Assembly (NCBI GenBank): GCA_016703745.1
Contig: JADJBK010000006.1
Span: 1,240,001-1,304,000 of the forward strand
DNA from: Nitrosomonas sp.
GTDB lineage: Bacteria; Pseudomonadota; Gammaproteobacteria; Burkholderiales; Nitrosomonadaceae
Length of the DNA stretch: 64,000 nt
Reading direction: 5' to 3'
In this document: in pieces, positions 30,287-40,449 of the stretch
Layout: every line of letters begins with the position of its first letter
How positions within the stretch are numbered: position 1 is the first letter of the stretch
Position numbers and translations under genes: made by a program
Notes under the pieces: model-generated
Seen by the model: the letters and a program-made list of their open reading frames with translations, nothing else
What the model was told of the DNA's origin: nothing
Databases searched by the model: none

Positions 30287-30658
30287 ATGCAATTAAAGCT
30301 ATTCGCGGTTGTTATGCTGTGTTGGATGACGTTACCCGCGTCACCAAAACTGAACGCACAGGCATCTGATGCCACGCAATGTAAAGGGTGCTTGTGTCCA
30401 GGCGATCCGTGCCGCTTATGTCCACTGCCACTTAACACCGCCGATTCAGCGCCAGATGATGAGCCACAGACCTGCCGCCGTGTCCGCGAAGCTGTTCCAC
30501 CAATCTCAGACTTGCCTGGTAGCAATGAATATTTTGCCAGTTTGGATAAGGCGACGTTAGCGTGTATCCGCAATGGGGGAGATGTGTTAAAAAACTCCAG
30601 TCGTTCGCCATTATTCCCCGCGCGTTTTTATTGCAAACCAGGTCTGGTTGAGAACTAG
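30287..30658 (+). CDS. Exported cysteine-rich hypothetical protein
   Basis: A 123-residue protein with a Sec signal peptide (hydrophobic VVMLCWM..., cleavage near NAQA, residue 25). The mature part begins with a dense cysteine cluster, CKGCLCPGDPCRLC (residues 33-46), and has three further Cys near residues 62, 92 and 116. The arrangement suggests several periplasmic disulfides or a metal site. I do not recognise a family. It lies 23 bp downstream of the darP-like gene and 30 bp upstream of xth on the same strand, so it may be part of that transcript. No function can be assigned. Confidence 0.6.
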   Translation: MQLKLFAVVMLCWMTLPASPKLNAQASDATQCKGCLCPGDPCRLCPLPLNTADSAPDDEPQTCRRVREAVPPISDLPGSNEYFASLDKATLACIRNGGDVLKNSSRSPLFPARFYCKPGLVEN

Positions 30659-30688
30659 ACTATTCAGTCATTATTTTTATCACCTCCA

Positions 30689-31462
30689 ATGAGAATCATC
30701 ACACTGAACCTGAATGGCTTGCGCTCAGCGGCCAGCAAAGGTTTTTTTGAATGGCTATCCCGACAAAATGCCGATATTGTTTGTGTGCAGGAACTGAAAG
30801 CGCAGTTAGGAGATTTAACCGAGAAAATGCGTACACCAGATAGTTATTGCGGATATTTTCATTGTGCTGGCAAAAAAGGATATAGCGGTGTGGGTATTTA
30901 TTCCCGCCGGGAGCCAGATAATCTTGTTGAAGGCATTGGCATTCCTGCCATTGATTTGGAAGGACGCTTTTTAAGAGCGGACTTTGCGAATCTGACCGTC
31001 ATTTCACTCTATTTGCCATCTGGTTCCAGCGGCGAGCATCGCCAGGAAATGAAATATTTTTTTATGGAACACTTTTCCCCTATTTTGCAGGCGCTAGCCC
31101 AAAGTGGGCGTGATGTGGTGTTATGTGGTGACTGGAATATTGCCCATCAGATTATTGATATCAAAAACTGGCGTTCCAATCAGAAAAACTCAGGATTTTT
31201 GCCTGAAGAACGCGCCTGGCTGTCAACACTTTTCGATCAATTGAGGTTCGTGGATGTGTTTCGCAAAATCAATCTCGAACCGGAGCAATACACCTGGTGG
31301 TCAAATCGTGGTCAAGCATGGCTCAAAAATGTTGGCTGGCGTATTGATTATCAGATTGCCACCCCAGCACTGGCTGATACCGCCAGGTCTGTGTCCATCT
31401 ACAAGGATGAGCGGTTTTCCGATCATGCACCACTGGTCATCGACTACGACTACTCGTTATGA
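30689..31462 (+). CDS. xth: Exodeoxyribonuclease III (AP endonuclease)
   Basis: A 257-residue Mg-dependent endonuclease/exonuclease/phosphatase-fold enzyme that cleaves at abasic sites and trims 3' ends in base-excision repair. Motifs present are LNLNGLRSA, CVQELKAQ (metal Glu), VISLYLPSG, CGDWNIAH (Asp/Asn), WRIDYQIATP and SDHAPLVIDY (catalytic His near the end). Length is standard. It starts after TCACCTCCA and shares four bases (ATGA) with the next gene, so the two are translationally coupled. Confidence 0.95.
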   Translation: MRIITLNLNGLRSAASKGFFEWLSRQNADIVCVQELKAQLGDLTEKMRTPDSYCGYFHCAGKKGYSGVGIYSRREPDNLVEGIGIPAIDLEGRFLRADFANLTVISLYLPSGSSGEHRQEMKYFFMEHFSPILQALAQSGRDVVLCGDWNIAHQIIDIKNWRSNQKNSGFLPEERAWLSTLFDQLRFVDVFRKINLEPEQYTWWSNRGQAWLKNVGWRIDYQIATPALADTARSVSIYKDERFSDHAPLVIDYDYSL

Positions 31463-32859
31463 CATCCGCCAGTTGGAGACAGGTATGGTGCATCTACCTG
31501 CACCCACGGGTATTCGGCATGCTCATGCTTGGCTTTTCCGCCGGATTACCGCTGCTGCTGATACTGGGAACACTTTCCTTCTGGCTACGTGAAGCAGGTA
31601 TCGATCGCGCCACCATTGGCTATTTCAGCTGGATTGGCCTGGCTTACGGATTCAAGTGGGCGTGGGCACCGCTAGTGGATAAAATGCCGCTGCCTCTGCT
31701 ATCTCGATGGCTTGGGCGGCGACGTGCCTGGTTACTGCTGTCCCAATTAGCCATTGCTACTGCATTGATCGGCATGGCCAATACCAATCCAGCAGAACAA
31801 TTATCCCATATGATTTTCTTTGCTTTAGCGGTAGCGTTTGCCTCGGCAACCCAGGATATTGCGCTCGACGCCTACCGTATTGAGGCCGTCGCGCTGCAAA
31901 TGCAAGGAGCGATGGCGGCAACTTATCAGGCAGGCTACCGCATGGCCATGATTATGGCCTCGGCTGGTGCGTTATGGTTAGCGGCTGCATTTGACCCGAC
32001 TCCTGGCAGTTATGACTACCATTCCTGGCAAACGGCCTATTATTTTATGGCAGCTTGCATGCTGATCGGCATTACAACCACACTACTTATTCGTGAACCT
32101 GAGGTATCAGTCAATCCGCAACTGACCATAGAAAATGAGGAACTAGCACGTAAAATTGTATTGCGCTGGCGTATCAATGCACGTTTCTCTGGCATGTTGA
32201 TCTGGCTCTATGGCGCAGTAGTCGCGCCTTTCCGGGATTTCATCACACGCTTTGGCCTTCATGCCTTGCTGATTTTGACCCTGATTGCGGTATACCGGAT
32301 TTCTGATGTCGTTATGGGTGTGATGAGCAATCCTTTTTATGTAGACATGGGTTACAGCAAGGACGAGGTCGCAATGGTCTCCAAAGTCTACGGTGTCATC
32401 ATGACAATACTGGGTGCGGTAGTGGGCGGAGTACTGATTGCAAAAATTGGTATCATCCGTACTCTGTTTCTGGGTGCGGTTTTATCCGCCGCGACGAATC
32501 TGCTGTTTGTATGGCTGGCAAGCAGAGGGCATGATATTAGCGGGCTGATATTTGTCATTTCGGCCGACAACCTTTCTGCAGGAATTGCCTCATCAGCATT
32601 TGTCGCTTACTTATCCAGCCTGACGCACACCGCTTATTCCGCAACACAATATGCCATGTTCAGTTCGGTCATGCTATTACTGCCAAAATTCATCGCCGGA
32701 TTCAGCGGAGAATTTGTAGATGTCTATGGCTATGCAATGTTTTTTACTGGCACAGCGCTATTGGGCATACCGGTGCTGTTTCTGGTCTGGAAAGTTGGGC
32801 AACTGGATTTTTATGTTGCAGACAATAATAGAAGTGACTCATCTGAACCAATTAAGTAG
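31459..32859 (+). CDS. AmpG-like major facilitator permease
   Basis: A 466-residue inner-membrane MFS transporter with about 12 to 14 hydrophobic helices, no signal peptide, and inter-helix loops such as [19 protein letters not shown]. It resembles AmpG, which imports GlcNAc-anhydroMurNAc peptides for cell-wall recycling, through [11 protein letters not shown] and [17 protein letters not shown]. Its ATG overlaps the xth stop codon. It converges on pyrC and the two coding ends overlap by 8 bp. Substrate specificity is inferred from the family only. Confidence 0.87.
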   Translation: MTSASWRQVWCIYLHPRVFGMLMLGFSAGLPLLLILGTLSFWLREAGIDRATIGYFSWIGLAYGFKWAWAPLVDKMPLPLLSRWLGRRRAWLLLSQLAIATALIGMANTNPAEQLSHMIFFALAVAFASATQDIALDAYRIEAVALQMQGAMAATYQAGYRMAMIMASAGALWLAAAFDPTPGSYDYHSWQTAYYFMAACMLIGITTTLLIREPEVSVNPQLTIENEELARKIVLRWRINARFSGMLIWLYGAVVAPFRDFITRFGLHALLILTLIAVYRISDVVMGVMSNPFYVDMGYSKDEVAMVSKVYGVIMTILGAVVGGVLIAKIGIIRTLFLGAVLSAATNLLFVWLASRGHDISGLIFVISADNLSAGIASSAFVAYLSSLTHTAYSATQYAMFSSVMLLLPKFIAGFSGEFVDVYGYAMFFTGTALLGIPVLFLVWKVGQLDFYVADNNRSDSSEPIK

Positions 32860-33913
32860 ACAACTTCCAGTTGAGATACTCTCCTGCACCCAGCGGCACC
32901 AGTTGATTATCTGCAAACTCAAACTGTCCAGGAATTTTCCAGGGCTGCCTGATGAGCGTGATGTGATCCTGATTACGTGGCAAACGATAAAAATCTGCGC
33001 CATAAAAACTGGCAAAAGCTTCAAGTTTATCCAGACGACCCACCTGCTCAAAAACCGAGGCGTAAAATTCGATCGCCGCATGAGCACTGTAAATACCGGC
33101 ACAACCACAGGCCGTTTCCTTGTGATGGACTGGATGTGGCGCGCTATCGGTTCCCAGAAAGAATCTCGGATTACCGCTAGTCGCCGCCTCAATGAGTGCC
33201 TGACGGTGATTTTCCCGTTTTAATACTGGCAGGCAATAGTGATGTGGTCGTAGTCCACCAGCTAACATGGCATTGCGGTTCAACAGCAAATGATGCGGCG
33301 TAATCGTTGCCGCAATTTTCCTGGATGCTGCCTGCACAAAATCGACCGCTTCTCGGGTAGTGATATGCTCAAATATAATACGCAATCCCGAAAAACGCTG
33401 GGTAAGCGGCAACAATACACGGTCAATAAAGATTTTCTCCCGGTCAAACATATCGATTACCGGATCAACAACTTCCCCATGCACAAGCAGCGGCATATCG
33501 ATCGCCTCCATTTTTTCCAATGTGCCGTAGCAGCGGGAAATATCCGTCACACCGGCAGCAGAGTGCGTGGTGGCTCCAGCAGGATAAAGCTTAACGGCAT
33601 GGACAAAACCACTATTTTTGGCACACACAATTTCATCAGGTGATGTCGTATCCGTGAGATAAAGCGTCATCAGTGGCTCAAATTTCATCCCATCCGGAAC
33701 CGCTTCGAGTATGCGTTTGCGATAAGCCCTCGCCTGCTCGGTATCTACCACTGGAGGAACGAGATTAGGCATAATGATCGCCCGCGCAAAGCAACGCGCG
33801 GTATCTGGCAGTACTGATTGCATCGCACCGCCATCGCGCAAATGCAGATGCCAATCGTCGGGCCGCGTCAATGTAAGTGTCTGCTGCACAGTGGAAATAA
33901 ATTGAGTATTCAT
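32852..33913 (-). CDS. pyrC: Dihydroorotase (type II)
   Basis: A 353-residue amidohydrolase that closes carbamoyl-aspartate to dihydroorotate in pyrimidine synthesis. The metal-binding HxH lies in [11 protein letters not shown]. The carboxylated Lys is in [16 protein letters not shown], further His ligands are in LVHGEVVDP and [11 protein letters not shown], and the catalytic Asp is in LGTDSAPHP. It is a full-length E. coli PyrC-type enzyme without an ATCase-binding tail. The stop overlaps the AmpG-like gene on the other strand, and the ATG overlaps the rsmI stop by 4 bp, so rsmI-pyrC is one unit. Confidence 0.96.
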   Translation of the reverse strand: MNTQFISTVQQTLTLTRPDDWHLHLRDGGAMQSVLPDTARCFARAIIMPNLVPPVVDTEQARAYRKRILEAVPDGMKFEPLMTLYLTDTTSPDEIVCAKNSGFVHAVKLYPAGATTHSAAGVTDISRCYGTLEKMEAIDMPLLVHGEVVDPVIDMFDREKIFIDRVLLPLTQRFSGLRIIFEHITTREAVDFVQAASRKIAATITPHHLLLNRNAMLAGGLRPHHYCLPVLKRENHRQALIEAATSGNPRFFLGTDSAPHPVHHKETACGCAGIYSAHAAIEFYASVFEQVGRLDKLEAFASFYGADFYRLPRNQDHITLIRQPWKIPGQFEFADNQLVPLGAGEYLNWKLST

Positions 33914-34791
33914 GATACTGCCTTCTGTTTCTCTAATGCAATTGCATATAGTCTCTTACGGTTCTCACCGGTAATTTCCGCCGTTAGCTGCACAGCATGC
34001 TTCAAAGGTAGATTTTTTTGCAGAACGGCAAGCGTCTGCTCTACTTGTGGGTTCAAAAACTCAGTTTGTAAAGGTGGCTCAATCGCTGTCAATAATAAAA
34101 CAAACTCACCACGCAAGCGGTTGGTATCGGCCTGCAACCAGGCTATCGCATCACCTAATGCGCAAGTATGGATAGTCTCAAAAACCTTTGTCAGTTCGCG
34201 CGCAAAGGTAACCCCACGTTCCACTCCAAAAATGTGAACCATATCCGTTACAGTTTCAAGTATGCGGTGTGGCGCCTCATAAAAAACCAGAATACAGGCA
34301 TGCAGGGACTTGAGCGCAGTCAATCTGCGTCGACGTTCTGTAGACTTTACCGGTAGAAACCCATAGAAAAAGAAATGAGGCGCCAGCAAACCCGATGCAG
34401 ACAGCGCACTGATGGCCGCATTGGCACCTGGTATCGGCACAACACTGTAGCCCCGTTCACGCACACTACGTACCAGTCTTGCGCCAGGATCAGATATTGC
34501 CGGAGTTCCCGCGTCCGTAATCAAGGCAACAGACTGATTATTATTCAGAAAAAAAATTATTTTTTCGACAGCGCTGTTTTCATTATGCTGATGAACGGGT
34601 ATCACGCGGGTCGTAACGCCATGACGCGACAGTAATTTTTGAGCCGTCTGAATGTGCTCAGCTGCAATCACTTCCACTTCGGATAATACTTCGAGCGCAC
34701 GCAAGGTAATATCACTTAAATTACCAATCGGCGTAGCGACAACATATAATATCCCTTTGATTTCCTTATGCACAATTGGTAATTCCACCAT
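33910..34791 (-). CDS. rsmI: 16S rRNA (cytidine(1402)-2'-O)-methyltransferase RsmI
   Basis: A roughly 293-residue SAM-dependent methyltransferase of the tetrapyrrole-methylase fold that modifies C1402 in the ribosomal P site. The conserved N-terminus is [20 protein letters not shown], followed by [38 protein letters not shown] and FYEAPHRI. The frame extends to 34839, but ATG 34791 gives the standard start. That ATG shares two bases with the ATG of the divergent LppC-like gene. It is followed by pyrC with a 4-bp overlap. Confidence 0.94.
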   Translation of the reverse strand: MVELPIVHKEIKGILYVVATPIGNLSDITLRALEVLSEVEVIAAEHIQTAQKLLSRHGVTTRVIPVHQHNENSAVEKIIFFLNNNQSVALITDAGTPAISDPGARLVRSVRERGYSVVPIPGANAAISALSASGLLAPHFFFYGFLPVKSTERRRRLTALKSLHACILVFYEAPHRILETVTDMVHIFGVERGVTFARELTKVFETIHTCALGDAIAWLQADTNRLRGEFVLLLTAIEPPLQTEFLNPQVEQTLAVLQKNLPLKHAVQLTAEITGENRKRLYAIALEKQKAVS

Positions 34792-35872
34792 GAAAAATTT
34801 ACTGCGATGTTGTCTGGTATGGTTGTTATCATCGAACATTTATATATCTGCTTCTGCCAATCAACCCAATGAAGAATTTTTATCAAATACCATCCCATCT
34901 CACCTTGGAGGACATTTTGCCCTCCTTCTCCCCTTTGATTCCCCCACTCTGAGGCAAGCTGCATTTGCGGTACAAAAAGGGTTCGAGAACGCAGCCAGGC
35001 TTGAACCAGATTTTATTCGGCAGATCATCCCCTATCCAACTGACGATAAGGCGTCAAGTGTTCTATCGGCCTATCAACAAGCTGTTGATGACGGTGCCCA
35101 CATGATAATCGGCCCCCTTACACGAGACAGCGTGGATACGCTCGTATTGAGTCACCTAATTTCTCTGCCAACATTAGCTCTGAATTATCCGACAAACAAA
35201 ATGGCCAGTCTTTCGGCACAACTTTTCTTTTTTGGTATTAATATCGAGTCAGAAGCACAGTACATTGCCAAAATGGCAGCAGCCAGTGGTAAATATCATG
35301 CAGTCATTCTCGTAGATCGTAGCGAATTATCAAAAAGACTGAAAGCAGCTTTTGCGGATGCCTGGCTGAAAACCAATCCGGATTTTTCAGCGGAGGAAAT
35401 GGAAATCAGTTTTCGCGAGAAACTCTCCGTGCTTTCCGGACATAATCACAAGCAAGATCATATCATTTTCCTTGCACTCAACTCCTTTAATAGCGAATCA
35501 GTGCGTTCACTCATTCATCCCAGTACGCCGATTTATGCCACTTCCCTCGTATTTGGCAACAAAGACCCAGCTTACGTTGAAAGACTGGAAGCAGTACGCT
35601 TTATTGATATGCCCTGGTTGATACAGCCAGAACTTGCTCCGGTTCAACATTATCATTCACCCAATATGCCAACCGATATCAGTCTACAAAGATTCTATGC
35701 GTTAGGAATTGATGCGTTCCAGCTGGCGCAAAAGATTCTGGAATATCGCTCACCAGAGACGATCGTACTGGATGGGGTCAGTGGATTTATTCATCCGAGC
35801 CTACCCGGTCATTTCAATCGTAGACTCATACCGGCAATATTCAAGAAAGGCAATATTGTCCCAGATAATTGA
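34790..35872 (+). CDS. LppC/LpoA-like penicillin-binding protein activator
   Basis: A 360-residue exported protein with a hydrophobic signal peptide (residues 5-22). No clear lipobox Cys is visible after it (ISASANQ), so it may be soluble rather than a lipoprotein. The rest is a periplasmic-binding-protein-like fold (HFALLLPFDSPTLRQAAFAVQKGFE, AHMIIGPLTRDSV, RFYALGIDAFQLA) as in the C-terminal domain of LpoA, which activates PBP1A. The first ATG in frame is at 34652, but it lies inside rsmI; 34790 gives the signal peptide. It is followed 13 bp later by yraN. The N-terminal TPR domain of enteric LpoA is absent. Confidence 0.87.
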   Translation: MKNLLRCCLVWLLSSNIYISASANQPNEEFLSNTIPSHLGGHFALLLPFDSPTLRQAAFAVQKGFENAARLEPDFIRQIIPYPTDDKASSVLSAYQQAVDDGAHMIIGPLTRDSVDTLVLSHLISLPTLALNYPTNKMASLSAQLFFFGINIESEAQYIAKMAAASGKYHAVILVDRSELSKRLKAAFADAWLKTNPDFSAEEMEISFREKLSVLSGHNHKQDHIIFLALNSFNSESVRSLIHPSTPIYATSLVFGNKDPAYVERLEAVRFIDMPWLIQPELAPVQHYHSPNMPTDISLQRFYALGIDAFQLAQKILEYRSPETIVLDGVSGFIHPSLPGHFNRRLIPAIFKKGNIVPDN

Positions 35873-35885
35873 ATCCTTTACTGGC

Positions 35886-36227
35886 ATGATACATAAAGGA
35901 TCCGATGCCGAAAATCTGGCAGCCATCTTTCTAGGCCAGAACAAACTAAGGTTAGTGGCAAGAAATTATCGCTGCCGCTTTGGAGAAATTGATTTAATTA
36001 TGCAGGATGATGATACGCTGGTATTTGTCGAAGTCAGAATGCGCAGTAGTGATCATTATGGTGGCGCCGCTGCGAGCATCACCCCCAGAAAACAAGCAAA
36101 ACTTATCCAAACCGCCAGATACTATCTGTCCCATCAGGATAACGATATGCTCTGTCGCTTCGATGCCATCCTTATTTCTGGAAATAGTGAAATAGAGTGG
36201 ATACAAAACGCATTTGATGAACCATGA
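35886..36227 (+). CDS. YraN family (UPF0102) endonuclease-like protein
   Basis: A 113-residue protein with the restriction-endonuclease-like core of the YraN family: GSDAENLAAIFL, NYRCRFGEIDLIMQDDDTLVFVEVRMRSS (E...D..E/V pattern) and ASITPRKQAKLIQTARYYL. Family members are linked to DNA uptake or recombination by context, but a biochemical role is not settled. The frame is open from 35709, but that part overlaps the LppC-like gene. ATG 35886 matches the family N-terminus and follows it by 13 bp, as in other proteobacteria. Confidence 0.92.
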   Translation: MIHKGSDAENLAAIFLGQNKLRLVARNYRCRFGEIDLIMQDDDTLVFVEVRMRSSDHYGGAAASITPRKQAKLIQTARYYLSHQDNDMLCRFDAILISGNSEIEWIQNAFDEP

Positions 36228-36314
36228 TTCGAAAAATTGATGTGACTGAGCAAGATTAATAAAAATGGCGCGCAGCCCCACCAGAACAACTTGATAAGTT
36301 CAGATAAAAGGAAC

Positions 36315-36350
36315 GCTTTGTAGCAATGAATCGTTTAATTGCTACAAAGC
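36315..36350. terminator. Inverted repeat between convergent yraN and pnp
   Basis: GCTTTGTAGCAAT and ATTGCTACAAAGC form a perfect 13-bp stem with a ten-base loop. It lies in the 143-bp gap where yraN (plus) and pnp (minus) converge. A bidirectional transcription end or 3'-stabilising hairpin is likely. No strict U-run follows on either side. Confidence 0.6.
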
Positions 36351-36370
36351 CTAAATGAACCCCGTGTCTA

Positions 36371-38476
36371 TCAGGTCGATTCGCTATCGATTATTTCTGA
36401 TTCTGCAACAGCAGCTTTCATACTGAGACGCAATCTGCCCTTGTCATCTGCTTCAAGCACTTTGACGCGCACGGTCTGACCTTCCTTGAGATGATCAGCG
36501 ACATTCTCTACGCGCTCATTAGCAATCTGAGAGATATGTAGCAGACCATCTTTCCCAGGCAATACACTGACAATGGCACCGAAATCCAGTAATTTAAGTA
36601 CGGTACCATCATAAACCCGCCCAACTTCTACATCTGCAGTAATATCTTCGATGCGTTTCCTGGCCTGTTCGCCACCTTCATTATTGACACAAGCAATGGT
36701 AACAACACCATCATCAGAAATATCAATTGTAGTACCCGTTTCCTCAGTTAATGCGCGAATGACTGCACCACCTTTCCCAATCACATCACGAATTTTTTCT
36801 GGATTAATTTTAAACTTGATGATACGTGGTGCGTGAATGGAAATGCTTTCGCGTGTTTGCGGAAGTGATTGCTTCATAATTTCCAGAATATGCAGCCGTC
36901 CTTCTTTTGCCTGCAACAAAGCAACCTGCATAATTTCACGAGTAATGCCCTGGATTTTTATATCCATTTGCAGAGCGGTAATACCGTTCTCGGTACCGGC
37001 CACCTTGAAGTCCATATCTCCCAAATGATCTTCATCACCCAGAATATCGGTCAAAACAGCAAAGCGATTACCTTCTTTGATCAACCCCATGGCGATGCCA
37101 GCCACATGCGCTTTTAGCGGCACACCTGCATCCATAAGCGCCAAGCAACCACCACAGACAGAAGCCATGGAGCTTGAGCCATTGGATTCCGTTACTTCAG
37201 AAACTACACGCATGGAGTAACCAAACTCATCCACTGACGGCAATACCGCAACCAATGAGCGTTTTGCCAGGCGGCCGTGTCCAATTTCACGTCGCTTTGG
37301 TGTACCCACTCGTCCAGTTTCTCCAGTCGCGTAAGGCGGCATGTTGTAGTGCAGCATGAAACGTTCACTGTAATCGCCTTGCAAAGCATCGATTTTTTGT
37401 TCATCACGAGTAGTGCCCAACGTGGCGATCACCAGTGCCTGGGTTTCGCCGCGTGTAAACAGAGTTGATCCGTGGGTCCGGGGTAGCACACTATGCCGAA
37501 TCGAAATAGGCCGAACCGTACGGGTACCCCGACCATCAATTCGAGACTCACCATCCAGAATACTGTTACGAACGATCTTGGATTCGAGTTCAAAACCCAG
37601 CTCGCGCACCGCTTGTTCGCCTGGTCCACCTTCAGCACCCACACCGAGCTCACTAAAAACACGTTGCCATATCTCGTTAATTGTCTCGGCCCGGACTGAT
37701 TTTTGCTTTACTTGAAACGCCTTGCGTAAATCAGCTTCGGCAAGTTGGGAAATTGTTTCGGTCAATACATGATCTTTTTCTGTTGGCTGCCAGTCCCAGG
37801 CTGCCACACCCACTTCATCAGCCAGCTCATTAATCATGTCGATTATTTTCTGCATCTGTTCGTGGCCATACATTACAGCTCCCAACATGATGTCCTCGGG
37901 GAGCTCTCTGGCTTCTGATTCAACCATTAACACGGCTTGCTGAGTGCCGGCAACAACCAGATTAAGCTCCGTTTCATCGAGCTGGGTAGTTGTTGGATTT
38001 AATACATATTCATTGTTGATGTAACCGACTCTTGCCGCCCCAATCGGTCCATTGAAGGGGATGCCGGAGAGTACCAGTGCAGCAGAAGCACCAATCATGG
38101 CCGGTATATCCGCATCGATTTCGGGATCAGACGACATCACGGTCGCAACAACTTGCACCTCATTATAAAAGCCGTCTGGAAAAAGTGGGCGTATCGGACG
38201 ATCAATCAAGCGAGAAGTTAATGTTTCTTTTTCTGATGGACGACCTTCACGTTTGAAAAAACTACCCGGAATACGACCTGCAGAATAAAACTTCTCCTGA
38301 TAATCGACAGTTAGAGGGAAAAAATCCTGATCTGGCTTAGCTTGTTTTTTTCCGACCACAGTAACCAGTACGACCGTATCATCCATGGAAACCATAACCG
38401 CGCCATGCGCTTGTTTAGCAATTTCACCAGTTTCTAGCGTAAGGGTATGATTGCCATAAGCTATGCTTTTTTTCAT
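36371..38476 (-). CDS. pnp: Polyribonucleotide nucleotidyltransferase (PNPase)
   Basis: A 701-residue trimeric phosphorolytic 3'-5' exoribonuclease of mRNA decay. It has two RNase PH domains ([22 protein letters not shown], then [33 protein letters not shown]), a KH domain ([25 protein letters not shown]) and a C-terminal S1 domain ([33 protein letters not shown]). The active-site Asp in [21 protein letters not shown] is present. The frame starts at 38485, but MKKSIAYG at 38476 is the family start. It follows rpsO across a gap holding a strong hairpin, as in the classic rpsO-pnp operon. Confidence 0.97.
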   Translation of the reverse strand: MKKSIAYGNHTLTLETGEIAKQAHGAVMVSMDDTVVLVTVVGKKQAKPDQDFFPLTVDYQEKFYSAGRIPGSFFKREGRPSEKETLTSRLIDRPIRPLFPDGFYNEVQVVATVMSSDPEIDADIPAMIGASAALVLSGIPFNGPIGAARVGYINNEYVLNPTTTQLDETELNLVVAGTQQAVLMVESEARELPEDIMLGAVMYGHEQMQKIIDMINELADEVGVAAWDWQPTEKDHVLTETISQLAEADLRKAFQVKQKSVRAETINEIWQRVFSELGVGAEGGPGEQAVRELGFELESKIVRNSILDGESRIDGRGTRTVRPISIRHSVLPRTHGSTLFTRGETQALVIATLGTTRDEQKIDALQGDYSERFMLHYNMPPYATGETGRVGTPKRREIGHGRLAKRSLVAVLPSVDEFGYSMRVVSEVTESNGSSSMASVCGGCLALMDAGVPLKAHVAGIAMGLIKEGNRFAVLTDILGDEDHLGDMDFKVAGTENGITALQMDIKIQGITREIMQVALLQAKEGRLHILEIMKQSLPQTRESISIHAPRIIKFKINPEKIRDVIGKGGAVIRALTEETGTTIDISDDGVVTIACVNNEGGEQARKRIEDITADVEVGRVYDGTVLKLLDFGAIVSVLPGKDGLLHISQIANERVENVADHLKEGQTVRVKVLEADDKGRLRLSMKAAVAESEIIDSEST

Positions 38477-38558
38477 CGGTTCCAATTAATCATCCTTCTT
38501 TTTGATAAATATATGCTTAAGATTTGTAACAAAATACTTCGTCAAGCAATAATCCGAC

Positions 38559-38590
38559 GGAATATCATCAACATAATCTGATGATATTCC
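38559..38590 (-). promoter_or_regulatory. Twelve-bp perfect hairpin in the rpsO-pnp spacer
   Basis: GGAATATCATCA pairs perfectly with TGATGATATTCC around an 8-base loop, about 85 bp upstream of the pnp start and about 85 bp after rpsO. In E. coli the same spacer carries a long stem cut by RNase III, which lets PNPase repress its own synthesis. Position and strength suggest an equivalent element here. It lacks a U-run, so simple termination is less likely. Confidence 0.6.
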
Positions 38591-38676
38591 GGTTATTTAC
38601 TGCCAGCAAAGAAGTTTTGACGACTGCTCGACACGTACTATCGTGAGTTGCCGCCAGGAATCGGAGAGATTGATGT

Positions 38677-38946
38677 TTATTTTCTTAATCCAAGTCTTTC
38701 GATCAAAGTTTGATAGCTGCTATTATTTTTTGATTTCAAGTAATCAAGCAACCTACGCCGCTGGCTAACCATGCGCAGCAACCCACGGCGGGAATGATGG
38801 TCTTTGACATGCTTCTTGAAATGGTCAATCAGGCCATTGATGCGATTTGTCAAAAGTGCCACCTGCACCTCCGGCGAGCCCGTATCGCCGGCGACTCGTT
38901 GATACTCATGCACAACTTGTGCTTTTTGTTCAGTTGTTACTGCCAT
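38677..38946 (-). CDS. rpsO: 30S ribosomal protein S15
   Basis: An 89-residue ribosomal protein that binds 16S rRNA helices 20-22 early in 30S assembly. The sequence runs [72 protein letters not shown], which is complete and typical. Two adjacent ATGs occur; the second (38946) gives the family N-terminus and has AGGAGAAATTTG upstream. pnp follows on the same strand. Confidence 0.98.
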   Translation of the reverse strand: MAVTTEQKAQVVHEYQRVAGDTGSPEVQVALLTNRINGLIDHFKKHVKDHHSRRGLLRMVSQRRRLLDYLKSKNNSSYQTLIERLGLRK

Positions 38947-39226
38947 CAAATTTCTCCTACTTAATTCTTAAAATGGTTTTATGGGTTCTATACAATTCAT
39001 CGCTTGCGGATTTTACTCTTTAATAAAAAGCTTGTCCAAATCAAATCAAGACATTGGGCGGAATAAAATTTATACTATTCCTTGAAGAAAGCAGGCGTTG
39101 TCAAACAATCAGATAAAGATGTGGCGCCATTGGATTAGCTTTCCCGAGCCTTAGTTTGTACCAGCAGCCAACAATAATACTTGTTAATAAATCATACATT
39201 TTTACTTGAACGGTATAATACATTGC

Positions 39227-40441
39227 ATGACCGATTCAGCGACGCAAGTTTACTTTGACCATAACGCCACCACCGCTGTGGATGAGGCTGCCGTGGCTGC
39301 CATGCTACCTTATTTCCAAGGAAATTATGGTAACCCGTCCAGCAGTCATGCCTATGGTCTGCGAGCTCATCGCGCAATTGAAAAGGCGCGCGAACAAGTA
39401 GCATTAGCTGTAGGCGCCACGCCTTCACAGGTGATTTTTACCAGCGGAGGATCGGAAGCAAACAACCTCTTTATTCGCGGCGTAGCAGATAGCATCACAC
39501 CCGCTACGCTCCTCGTCAGTGCTGTGGAACACCCTTGCGTTCTCCGTCCTTCGCAGGCGTTAGCCTGGAGAACCAGCGAAAAATGGCAGCTGCATGAACT
39601 TGCTGTCAAAGAAACTGGAGATGTGGATGCAAATGCAGCCATTGCAGCATTGTCACGAATCAAACCCGCAATGGTATCCATGATGCTGGCCAACAATGAA
39701 ACTGGCGTGATTCAACCGGTTGCAGCTGTTGCTGAAGCGGCCGCCGCACTAGGTATATGGATACATACCGATGCGGTACAGGCATTTGCCAAAATCCCAG
39801 TAAACTTCGCAGAATTGGGTGTGCACGCTATGACCGTATCTTCACACAAGATTTATGGGCCAAAAGGTGTGGCAGCACTGATTATTGACCAGGGATTACC
39901 GCTCAAGCCGCTGATTTATGGTGGTGGACATGAGAATGGATTGCGCTCCGGTACGGAAAATGTACCTGCCATTGTTGGGTTCGGTGTCGCCTGCGAACTG
40001 GCCGCATCCAGAATGACGAAACTAGCTACCCACACTCGCATCTTGCGTGATCAGATGGAACAGGGTCTGCTCTCAATGGGAGCCATCATTTTTGGTGAGG
40101 GCGCACAACGCCTGCCCAATACGACCTACTTTGCGCTGCCTGATATTGAAGGCGATACTTTAGTTGTCCAACTGAACAAGGCTGGATTTGCAGTTGCAAG
40201 TGGAGCGGCCTGTTCCAGTGCGACACCAGGGAAAAGCCACGTACTGGAATCGATGCAAATTGATCCCATGTTAGCGCGCTGTGCAGTACGGATAAGTTTT
40301 GGTATCACCAATACCAGTCAGCAAGTAACCGATTTTTTATCATCGATCAAACAGATTGTCGACCAGCTGAAACGTCTGAGTGCGATATTCGGAGCAGAAT
40401 CAACGCAGACAATTACACCCGATCAATCATTAACCAGATAA
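39227..40441 (+). CDS. Cysteine desulfurase (NifS/IscS-like, class V aminotransferase)
   Basis: A 404-residue PLP enzyme that removes sulfur from cysteine for Fe-S clusters or thio-cofactors. YFDHNATTAVDE is the N-terminal signature. VIFTSGGSEANNLFIRG binds PLP phosphate, and TVSSHKIYGPKGVAALI carries the Schiff-base Lys. GAACSSATPGKSHVLESM includes the catalytic Cys loop. No iscU or iscR neighbour is present, so it belongs to the stand-alone NifS-like group. A consensus TATAAT lies at 39214-39219, only seven bases before the ATG, and no ribosome site is visible. The 5' leader may therefore be very short, or a TTG at 39206 may be used. Confidence 0.92.
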   Translation: MTDSATQVYFDHNATTAVDEAAVAAMLPYFQGNYGNPSSSHAYGLRAHRAIEKAREQVALAVGATPSQVIFTSGGSEANNLFIRGVADSITPATLLVSAVEHPCVLRPSQALAWRTSEKWQLHELAVKETGDVDANAAIAALSRIKPAMVSMMLANNETGVIQPVAAVAEAAAALGIWIHTDAVQAFAKIPVNFAELGVHAMTVSSHKIYGPKGVAALIIDQGLPLKPLIYGGGHENGLRSGTENVPAIVGFGVACELAASRMTKLATHTRILRDQMEQGLLSMGAIIFGEGAQRLPNTTYFALPDIEGDTLVVQLNKAGFAVASGAACSSATPGKSHVLESMQIDPMLARCAVRISFGITNTSQQVTDFLSSIKQIVDQLKRLSAIFGAESTQTITPDQSLTR

Positions 40442-40449
40442 ATCATCCA

